Source of the DNA: DASUPK01 sp963797265
GTDB taxonomy: Bacteria > Actinomycetota > Thermoleophilia > Solirubrobacterales > 70-9
Length of the DNA stretch: 64,000 bases
Assembly: GCA_963797265.1 (NCBI GenBank)
Contig: CAWCOY010000007.1
Coordinates: 1-64,000 of the forward strand
Reading direction: 5' to 3'
The translations under genes were made by a program, and so were the position numbers. Positions 57,749 to 64,000 of the stretch are shown here, piece after piece. Positions within the stretch are counted from its first letter, which is position 1; each line of letters begins with the position of its first letter. Under the pieces are notes generated by a model. It did no database searches, was not told the origin of the DNA, and was given only the letters and a program-made list of their open reading frames with translations.

Positions 57749-59125
57749 GTGATCGAACGGCCGGTGTTCATAGTGGCCCCGCCGCGATCGGGAGGGACCG
57801 CACTGCGAGCGCTGGTGCGTGACCGACTTCAAGATGCTGCTCAACGATCCGATGCGAGAGCTCCAGCGGATCTGCGAGTTCGTCGCGATCGAGGCCTCCG
57901 AGGAGGTCACCCGGCCGCTCCGCTCGCTCGTGATCAGCTCGCGGTCTCGGATGGGGACGGGACCGCCGAGGCGACGCCGCAGCTCCAGGAACTGCTACCC
58001 CACACCGAGAAGCTCGCCGAACGCTCCGGGGAGCTCCTCGCCCGCCCGAAGAAGCCGCCGCGGACGGCGAAATGGTCGGCGCCGGCGGATTCCCCGCTGC
58101 GCAGCGTCTACACGCAGAGCTTCCCGGAGTTCCTCAACCAGCTCGGCAGCGCCATGCTCGTCTCGACCTACCAGACCGGGAAGCTGATCTGCGCCCGCTA
58201 CGACGGCGGCCAGCTCAACACGCACTTCCGGAACTTCTCGCGGCCGATGGGACTCGCGGTGGCGCCCGGGCGGATCGCGGTCGGCACCCGCGTCGAGGTC
58301 CTCGACTGCCGGAACTTTCCGGCCGTCGCGCCGAAGGTCGAGCCGAGGGGCAAGCACGACGCCTGCTTCCTGCCTCGCAACAAGCACTTCACCGGGGACA
58401 TCCGCATCCATGAGATCGCCTTCGCGCAGGGCGAGCTCTGGCTGGTGGCGACCAACTTCTCGTGCCTGGCGACGCTCGACGCGGAGCACAGCTTCATCCC
58501 CGGCTGGAAGCCGCCCTTCATCTCGCAGCTCACCTCGGAGGACCGCTGCCACCTCAACGGCCTCTGCGTGATCGACGACGAGCCCCGCTACGTCACCGCG
58601 CTCGGCGAGACCGACGAGCCCGGCGGTTGGCGGGAGAACAAGGCGAGCGGGGGAATCCTCATGGACGTCGAAACGGGTGAGATCGTGCTCAGCGGCCTCT
58701 CGATGCCCCACTCGCCCCGCTGGTCCGAGGATCGCCTCTGGGTGCTCGCGTCCGGCAAGGGCACGCTCTCGGTGGCCGACCTCGACACCGGCACGGTTGA
58801 GACTGTCGCCGAGCTCCCGGGCTTCACCCGCGGGCTCCTCTTCGCGGGCGGGCTCGCGTTCGTCGGCCTCTCGCAGGTGCGGGAGACCGCGACGTTCGGC
58901 GGTCTGCCGCTGATGGAGCGCCTGGACGAGCGGCTCTGCGGCGTCTGGGCGGTCAACCCGCAGAGCGGCCAGATCGTCGGCTTCCTGCGCTTCGAGGAGC
59001 TGGTCCAGGAGGTCTTCGACGTTGGGCTGCTGACCGGCGTGCGCTATCCGGAGATCGCCGAGGAGGGCTCCGACGCGGCCACCAGCTCGTTCGTGCTGCC
59101 GGAGGCACAGCCCGCCGCGGGATGA
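57749..59125 (+). CDS. TIGR03032-family protein with decayed sulfotransferase N-terminus
   Basis: The product has 458 residues. Residues about 112-450 match the TIGR03032 (DUF4915) beta-propeller-like family: Y-Q-T-G-K-L-I, R-P-M-G-L-A-V, H-D-A-C-F-L-P-R-N, C-H-L-N-G-L and M-P-H-S-P-R-W motifs. The first 20 residues (P-V-F-I-V-A-P-P-R-S-G-G-T-A-L) are the PAPS-binding start of a sulfotransferase. The sulfotransferase 3' part (N-D-P-M-R-E-L-Q-R-I-C-E-F) is present at 57820-57920, but in another frame and with some 200 residues missing between. Sulfotransferase-TIGR03032 fusions are known; here only the second half looks functional. Confidence 0.75.
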   Translation: MIERPVFIVAPPRSGGTALRALVRDRLQDAAQRSDARAPADLRVRRDRGLRGGHPAAPLARDQLAVSDGDGTAEATPQLQELLPHTEKLAERSGELLARPKKPPRTAKWSAPADSPLRSVYTQSFPEFLNQLGSAMLVSTYQTGKLICARYDGGQLNTHFRNFSRPMGLAVAPGRIAVGTRVEVLDCRNFPAVAPKVEPRGKHDACFLPRNKHFTGDIRIHEIAFAQGELWLVATNFSCLATLDAEHSFIPGWKPPFISQLTSEDRCHLNGLCVIDDEPRYVTALGETDEPGGWRENKASGGILMDVETGEIVLSGLSMPHSPRWSEDRLWVLASGKGTLSVADLDTGTVETVAELPGFTRGLLFAGGLAFVGLSQVRETATFGGLPLMERLDERLCGVWAVNPQSGQIVGFLRFEELVQEVFDVGLLTGVRYPEIAEEGSDAATSSFVLPEAQPAAG

Positions 59126-60561
59126 AGCCGATCGAGCGGGGCACCTGGCTGGCTCTGATCGCGATGGGCATCGCGGTCTTCGTGATCGCCAACGACTTCT
59201 CCGCGATCAACGTTGCGATCCCGCAGATCGAAAAGGACTTCCACACGAACGTCACCACCGCTCAGTGGGTGGTGAACGCCTATGCGCTCACCTTCGGGGT
59301 GCTGATAGTCACCGGGGGACGCCTCGCGGACCTGTTCGGGCGACGTCGCGCCTTCTTCCTCGGCACCGCGATCTTCGCGACCTTCTCGTTGCTCGGCGGC
59401 GCGGCTCAGACCGAGGCCGAGCTGATCACGATGCGCGTCCTGATGGGGATCGGCGGGGCGCTGATGTGGCCCGCGATCCTCGGCATGACCTACGCGGCCC
59501 TGCCGGATGAGCGCGCCGGGCTGGCCGGCGGCTTCATCCTCGGAGCCGCCGGGATCGGCAACGCCGCGGGACCGCTGATCGGCGGCGCGCTCACCGACCT
59601 GCTCAGCTGGCGCTGGATCTTCTTCCTCAATGTGCCGGTGTCGGCCTTCGCGATCTTCGTCACCCTGCGTGAGATCAAGGCCGACCATCCCGAGGTTGAG
59701 GACACCCGAATGGATTACGGCGGCATCCTCAGCGTCTCGGTTGGCCTCGTCGCCCTGCTGCTCGCCTTCGACCAGGTGATCGACTGGGGGTGGGGCGACC
59801 CGCGGATCATCGCGCTGCTCGCCATCTGCGTGATCCTGATCTCCAGCTTCGTCTTCATCGAGCGGCGCGCCGGAGAGCACGCGCTCGTCCCGCGGGACGT
59901 GATCAAGAACCGCGACTTCGCCTACACCTGCGGGGCGATCCTCCTGATGTCGGCCGTCTTCTTCGCGGCGATGCTCTATCTGCCCCAGCTGATGATCAAC
60001 GTGCTCGGCTACTCGCCGGTCGGAGCGGGCGCCGGGATGCTGCCGATGATGGCGACCTTCGCCGCGGTCTCGTTCGTGGCGGGGAATCTCTACAACCGGT
60101 TCGGCGCCAAGCCGCTGCTGATCGTGGGCTCGGGGTGCATCGCGATCGGGCCCGGACTCGTCGCGCTGCTCGCCGACAAGGAGAGCTACGGTGCACTCAT
60201 CCCGGGGATGGCGATCCTCGGACTCGGCATCGGGCTCTTCTATCCGACGGCGACGACCGTCGGGGTGACGGCGGTGGACGAGTCCCGCCGCAGCCTCGCC
60301 GGAGCGATCATCTACATGTTCCAGATCGCCGGCGGCTCGGTCGGCCTCGGCCTGACCACGACCGTCTTCATCGGCGCCAGCGACCGCGCCACGGGCGGTG
60401 ACAAGTTCATCGACGGGATCCAGACGGCCTTCGGCATGGACGCGGCGATCGCGGTGGGCGGTTTCCTGATCGCGGCCTTCCTGATCGGGGGTCGGGTACA
60501 TCTGCCGCACATCCACCGACCCGCGCTTGCGGGCCATTCGCCCCGCGGCCACGGCCCCTAG
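59122..60561 (+). CDS. MFS drug-efflux-type transporter (DHA2, 14 TM)
   Basis: The product has 479 residues and 14 predicted membrane segments. N-D-F-S-A-I-N-V-A-I-P-Q-I (motif D1), W-V-V-N-A-Y-A-L-T-F, G-G-R-L-A-D-L-F-G-R-R-R (motif A) and G-x-x-x-G-P-L-I-G-G-A-L (motif C) place it in the EmrB/QacA group of proton-coupled exporters. The ATG overlaps the stop of the preceding gene by four bases, so both are co-translated. The substrate is unknown. Confidence 0.92.
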   Translation: MKPIERGTWLALIAMGIAVFVIANDFSAINVAIPQIEKDFHTNVTTAQWVVNAYALTFGVLIVTGGRLADLFGRRRAFFLGTAIFATFSLLGGAAQTEAELITMRVLMGIGGALMWPAILGMTYAALPDERAGLAGGFILGAAGIGNAAGPLIGGALTDLLSWRWIFFLNVPVSAFAIFVTLREIKADHPEVEDTRMDYGGILSVSVGLVALLLAFDQVIDWGWGDPRIIALLAICVILISSFVFIERRAGEHALVPRDVIKNRDFAYTCGAILLMSAVFFAAMLYLPQLMINVLGYSPVGAGAGMLPMMATFAAVSFVAGNLYNRFGAKPLLIVGSGCIAIGPGLVALLADKESYGALIPGMAILGLGIGLFYPTATTVGVTAVDESRRSLAGAIIYMFQIAGGSVGLGLTTTVFIGASDRATGGDKFIDGIQTAFGMDAAIAVGGFLIAAFLIGGRVHLPHIHRPALAGHSPRGHGP

Positions 60562-60620
60562 CTCGCCGGCTTAAGGAAGTCAGCGCTTCGCACGGAGAGC
60601 CGATGAGTCGGGCGCGTGGC

Positions 60621-60626
60621 TAGAGT
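60621..60626 (+). promoter_or_regulatory. -10 element TAGAGT, leaderless cNMP-flavoprotein gene
   Basis: TAGAGT ends nine bases before GTG 60636. Confidence 0.45.
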
Positions 60627-60635
60627 CGAAACACC

Positions 60636-62342
60636 GTGAGCCTGTACACGTCACCGACACCCATGCCGGGCTTCCTGGACCCGGATCACCCGACGCTGTT
60701 TCCGCGCCTCACGGCGGCCCAGATCCAGCAGCTGGCCGAGAATGCCGAGACCCTGTCCCTCTCGCCGGGGGAGGTCCTCTTCGATCAGGGCCAGCGAGAT
60801 ACGCCCTTCTTCGTGATCCTCTCGGGCGCGGTCGACGTCATCGACCGCCACCCCGAGGGTGATCGCTACTTCGCCCAGTGCCATCCGGGGACGTTCGCCG
60901 CGGACATCTCGATGTTCACCGGCGAGCCGACGATCGCCGAGGGCGTCGTCGCGGAGCCGAGTTCGATCCTGGCCGTACCCCCCGATGACCTGCGCACACT
61001 GGTCGCCAGTTCCACCGACCTGGGCGACCTGCTTCTGCGCACCATGATTGCGCGCCGCGAGTGGCTGCGAGGGGAAGGCCTCGGGAACGAGCTGCTGATC
61101 GGAAAGCGCTCGTCGGGAGATACCTTCGCAATCCGCGAACTGCTCGAGCGCAATCTGATCCCATTCACCTGGCACGACATCGACACGGACGAGGAGAGCA
61201 AGGCGCTGCTCGATCGGCTCGGAATCGGGACGGAGGAGTGCCCAGTCCTGGTCCGAACCCACAGCGTGCTGCGCTCCCCGACCGTCACGCAGGTCGCCGA
61301 CGAGCTCGGCCTGCGGGCCAAGGTCGATGGCAGCACCTTCGACGTGGTGGTGCTCGGCGGGGGCCCGGCGGGACTGGCCTCGGCGGTGTACGCCTCGTCG
61401 GAGGGCCTTTCTACGCTGGTAATCGAACGCTTCGCCCCGGGTGGGCAGGCGGGAGCAAGCGCCCGGATCGAGAACTACCTCGGCTTTCCGACCGGCCTGT
61501 CCGGCTCGGACCTGACGCAGCGTGCGACGCTTCAGGCTTGGAAGTTCGGCTCCGTCATCTCCAGTGCCCACGGAGGCTGTCGGTTCTCCGAGTCTGAGAG
61601 CGACGGCCTGCGGCCACTGGTGCTGGAAGACGGTCAGCAGGTGCGGGCTCGCCTCGTCGTGCTCGCCGTGGGCGCGGACTACCGCCGCCTGCCGGCCGAG
61701 GGAGCCAACCGCTTCGAGGGTAAGGGGCTCTATTACGCGGCCACCCATCTCGAGGCAATCCAGGCCTCAGATCAGGACGTGGTCGTGGTCGGCGGCGGCA
61801 ACTCAGCCGGACAGGCGGTGGTCAACCTGACCTCTTACGCCCGTCGCATCCACCTGGTCGTGCGGCGGGGCTTGAGCGCGACGATGTCTCGCTACCTCGT
61901 CGACCGCATCGAGGCCGCGGCCAACGTCGAGATCCATGAGGGCCACGAGGTGCGGGCCCTTCACGGCGGCGAGGAGATCGACGGCGTCACGATCGGCTCC
62001 CACGATGGGAGCGATCGCCGCCTGGATGCCACCGCGGTCTTCGCCATGATCGGGGCCGCACCCCGGACCGCGGATCTCGGCGGCCTCGTCGGCCTCGACG
62101 ACAAGGGCTTCATCGTCACAGGCGATGACGCGGTGAGTCACCCGGTCTTCGGCAAGCATCGAGACGGCGCAGAGGGCCAACCCTTGCTTCTGGAGACCAC
62201 TCGACAGGACGTTTTTGCGGTCGGGGACGTGCGGAGTGGCTCGACCAAGCGGGTGGCGTCGGCCGTCGGAGACGGCGCCCTCGTCGTTCGCTCGATGCAC
62301 GAGGCACTGCATCGTCGATCTGGGGCCGTGAACCAGCCCTAG
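60636..62342 (+). CDS. cyclic-nucleotide-binding-domain flavoprotein, thioredoxin-reductase-like
   Basis: The product has 568 residues in three parts. Residues about 20-140 form a cNMP-type beta-roll (F-F-V-I-L-S-G-A-V-D-V, G-T-F-A-A-D-I-S-M-F-T-G-E-P). Residues 150-225 form a thioredoxin/glutaredoxin-like fold without C-x-x-C. Residues 230-560 form an FAD/NAD(P) reductase with G-G-G-P-A-G-L-A-S-A, G-G-Q-A-G-A-S-A-R-I-E-N-Y-L-G-F-P and G-G-G-N-S-A-G-Q-A. Where thioredoxin reductase has C-A-T-C-D, this protein reads Y-Y-A-A-T-H-L-E (366-373), so the redox disulfide is absent. Electron acceptor and ligand are unknown. Confidence 0.9.
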   Translation: MSLYTSPTPMPGFLDPDHPTLFPRLTAAQIQQLAENAETLSLSPGEVLFDQGQRDTPFFVILSGAVDVIDRHPEGDRYFAQCHPGTFAADISMFTGEPTIAEGVVAEPSSILAVPPDDLRTLVASSTDLGDLLLRTMIARREWLRGEGLGNELLIGKRSSGDTFAIRELLERNLIPFTWHDIDTDEESKALLDRLGIGTEECPVLVRTHSVLRSPTVTQVADELGLRAKVDGSTFDVVVLGGGPAGLASAVYASSEGLSTLVIERFAPGGQAGASARIENYLGFPTGLSGSDLTQRATLQAWKFGSVISSAHGGCRFSESESDGLRPLVLEDGQQVRARLVVLAVGADYRRLPAEGANRFEGKGLYYAATHLEAIQASDQDVVVVGGGNSAGQAVVNLTSYARRIHLVVRRGLSATMSRYLVDRIEAAANVEIHEGHEVRALHGGEEIDGVTIGSHDGSDRRLDATAVFAMIGAAPRTADLGGLVGLDDKGFIVTGDDAVSHPVFGKHRDGAEGQPLLLETTRQDVFAVGDVRSGSTKRVASAVGDGALVVRSMHEALHRRSGAVNQP

Positions 62343-62821
62343 TCGTCGGACCCGCCGCTGCTGCCGCTCCCACCGCTGCTGCCGCTCCCACCGCTGCCGC
62401 CGCTCCCGCCACTGCTTCCGCTGTCTCCACCGGAGCCGCTCGTGCCGCTGGAGCCGCTCGAGCCGCTGCCTCTCGAGCCCGACTCAGTGCTCTGTCCGCC
62501 GTGGTCGTCGCCGCCGCCTCCCGGACCGGAGGAGGAGGACGGCCCGGAGTCATCCGATCCCGGGCCCGAGGAGCCTGATGGGCCCGAGTCATCTCCCGAG
62601 ACGTCGTCACTCCCGGACCTGAGACCGCCGTGATCATCATTGCGATCTTCCACGGCGCGCGCGGGCCTGGGCTTCGGCGGATTCGCGGAGAGAGAGACAG
62701 GCTGAGCGGAGAGGCCGATCTCCCTGCCCGAGATCGCGTTGGCCGCCAGCGCGATCGCGCCGGCCGCGACGATCCCGGTGATCCCGAGGAGGACGGTCAG
62801 TATCCGTTCTCTGGTCGTCAT
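62339..62821 (-). CDS. exported Ser/Gly/Asp-rich low-complexity protein
   Basis: The product has 160 residues from ATG 62821; upstream frame to 62968 lies inside the kinase gene and is rejected. A signal/anchor helix (L-T-V-L-L-G-I-T-G-I-V-A-A-G-A-I-A-L) is followed by a region beginning A-N-A-I-S-G-R-E-I-G-L and then about 95 residues of Ser, Gly, Asp and Pro in repeats. The start is four bases after the kinase stop, so it shares the two-component operon. It may be an extracellular linker or sensor accessory. Its stop overlaps that of the convergent flavoprotein gene. Confidence 0.75.
   Translation of the reverse strand: MTTRERILTVLLGITGIVAAGAIALAANAISGREIGLSAQPVSLSANPPKPRPARAVEDRNDDHGGLRSGSDDVSGDDSGPSGSSGPGSDDSGPSSSSGPGGGGDDHGGQSTESGSRGSGSSGSSGTSGSGGDSGSSGGSGGSGGSGSSGGSGSSGGSDD
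62355..62390 (+). repeat. 18-bp tandem repeat in the Ser/Gly-rich gene
   Basis: CCGCTGCTGCCGCTCCCA occurs twice in tandem (62355-62372, 62373-62390), with degenerate copies up to about 62470. It encodes the Ser-Gly-rich tail on the minus strand. Confidence 0.8.
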
Positions 62822-62825
62822 GAGA

Positions 62826-64000
62826 TCACCGTAGAGACCCCTGGTTAGGGGTTGGCAAAGTCTCGCCGGGGAGTGTGACCTCGGCGCGAACGAGGCCTCC
62901 GTCGGCGTTCTCGATCCGGGCGGTGCCGCCCCGGCGGCGCGCGAGCGCGGCGACGATCGGCAGTCCAAGGCCGGTCCCGTCGCGGCGGCCGCTGCCGCGG
63001 TAGAAGCGCTCGAAGGCTCGGCGGCTGAGCTCGGGATCGATCGGGCCGGACTCGCTGACGACGCCGATTCTGCTCGTTCCGTCGACCCGGGCGCACTCGA
63101 CCGTCACCTTCGAGCCGTGCGGCGAGTACTTGAGCGCGTTCTCGATCAGGTTGTCGAGGATCGCCGCGAGCTCTGTCACGCCCGCACGGACCACGCCCCC
63201 GCCGCGCTCGTCCAGGCGGATCTCGTGACCGGTCTCACCGGCGGGCCCCCGCCAGCGCTCGATCGCCTCGCGGGCAGCCGCGGCGAGATCGGTGCTCTCC
63301 TCCTCGGCGGGGTGCTCGGTCGAGGCGAGATCGAGCAGGTCGGAGACCAGCCCTTCCAGCCTGGCGCTCTCGCGCTCGGCGGCCTCGAGCTCCCGGCGGA
63401 CCGCGGGATCGTTGGTCTTCACTCCAGCCGCCTCGAGCCGCAGCCTCAGCCCGGTGAGCGGGGTGCGGAGCTGGTGCGAGGCATCCGCGACGAACGCACG
63501 CTGGGACTCCAGGACGGCATCGAGCCTGTCTGCCATCTCGTTGAACTCCTCCGCGACCTCGACCTGTTCCCGCGACCCTCTGGCGGGAGCGCGCGCCTCG
63601 GTGTCGCCGGCGGCGCGGCGGCGCGCGGCCTCTCCCAGGGAGCGCAGCGGCCGCGCGATGGAGCCGGCGAGGATCCAGGCGACGCCCAGCCCGAGGACCA
63701 AGGCGAGCAGCCCGATTCCGATCAGGGCGAGCACGTCCTGGCGGACCTGGTCGTGAACCGCGTCGAGGCTCTGCTCGACCTCCAGGGCGCCGACCGTGCG
63801 GCCGTTCCGCACGATCGGCACGGCGGTGGAGAGCACGTCTCGCCCCTCGTGGTGGCGGCCCTGGGCGATGTTGCCACCGAGAGCCTGCAACGCGATCGGG
63901 TCGTCGGTCGAAGCCCCCGTGGCGCCGCCCTCCGAGCTGGCGATCTGGTTGCCGCGCCCGTCGATGACGAAGACGAGCCCGTCGAGGTTCGTCGCCGCCT
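62826..64000 (-). CDS. sensor histidine kinase (5' end beyond window)
   Basis: At least 390 residues; the frame stays open to the window edge, so the N-terminus is missing. The visible part starts in an extracytoplasmic sensor region (V-F-V-I-D-G-R-G-N-Q-I-A), then one membrane helix, a HAMP segment (I-A-R-P-L-R-S-L-G-E-A-A-R-R), the HisKA box A-S-H-Q-L-R-T-P-L-T with the phosphorylated His, and the ATPase domain with N-box D-N-L-I-E-N-A-L-K-Y and G-T-G-L-G-L-P-I-V. E. coli-type EnvZ/BaeS-like layout. The response regulator is expected upstream, outside the window. Confidence 0.92.
   Translation of the reverse strand, partial: AATNLDGLVFVIDGRGNQIASSEGGATGASTDDPIALQALGGNIAQGRHHEGRDVLSTAVPIVRNGRTVGALEVEQSLDAVHDQVRQDVLALIGIGLLALVLGLGVAWILAGSIARPLRSLGEAARRRAAGDTEARAPARGSREQVEVAEEFNEMADRLDAVLESQRAFVADASHQLRTPLTGLRLRLEAAGVKTNDPAVRRELEAAERESARLEGLVSDLLDLASTEHPAEEESTDLAAAAREAIERWRGPAGETGHEIRLDERGGGVVRAGVTELAAILDNLIENALKYSPHGSKVTVECARVDGTSRIGVVSESGPIDPELSRRAFERFYRGSGRRDGTGLGLPIVAALARRRGGTARIENADGGLVRAEVTLPGETLPTPNQGSLR

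Noticed and set aside
62345..62640. Repeat cluster considered as a CRISPR-like array
   Set aside because: The repeats are adjacent, in frame and without spacers; they encode the Ser/Gly tail.
1..64000. Insertion sequences, integrases or phage genes
   Set aside because: No transposase, integrase or phage structural motif was seen in any frame; the accessory part at 1-12 kb shows no mobile-element boundary.

Overview
This window looks like a chromosomal segment of a high-GC actinobacterium. The class Thermoleophilia (Solirubrobacterales/Gaiellales type) is the best guess. The grounds are base composition, GTG/TTG starts, many apparently leaderless genes, and a conserved backbone order: hisS-aspS-(ncRNA)-mnmA-alaS, ruvX-mltG-aroE, aroC-aroKB-aroQ-pepP-efp-nusB-(xseB-like)-ispA-dxs. 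No rRNA, CRISPR array, insertion sequence or prophage was seen. There is one tRNA, tRNA-Met(CAT).

1-12.3 kb is an accessory, stress-flavoured region. It holds two DUF7144-like membrane proteins, a glutamate decarboxylase coupled to one of them, a CPA1-type antiporter, a SHOCT protein, and an arylsulfatase operon (sulfatase, DUF1269-like protein, flavodoxin-like protein, SDR). A convergent gene encodes the formylglycine-generating enzyme that should activate the sulfatase. Four copies of a 17-bp palindrome, TCAYCC-N5-GGRTGA, lie upstream of these transcription units and suggest one shared local regulator.

12.3-28 kb: a MocR-type regulator split by an apparent frameshift, a complete branched-chain amino acid ABC importer (receptor gene convergent with livHMGF), an M29/NicX-like metallopeptidase, ftcD, a metallo-beta-lactamase-fold hydrolase, hisS, aspS, a GH3 protein and small membrane or NTF2-like proteins.

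28-40 kb: a structured non-coding element with its own promoter and terminator (6S RNA candidate), an unusual IscU-MnmA fusion, alaS, and a dipeptide/oligopeptide ABC transporter with two tandem paralogous receptors and a palindromic operator candidate.

40-57 kb is the housekeeping core: ruvX, mltG, aroE, an HtrA-type protease without a membrane anchor, a prepilin peptidase, aroC, a fused aroK-aroB, aroQ, pepP, a CPA2 antiporter, LtrA, efp, nusB, a short xseB-like gene with no xseA, ispA and dxs. Together these supply chorismate, isoprenoid precursors, translation factors and wall turnover.

57-64 kb: membrane proteins, a TIGR03032 protein carrying the remains of a sulfotransferase, a 14-TM MFS exporter, a cNMP-domain flavoprotein without the thioredoxin-reductase cysteines, and the end of a two-component operon (Ser/Gly-rich exported protein and a truncated histidine kinase).

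All family assignments come from reading sequence motifs; no database search was run.
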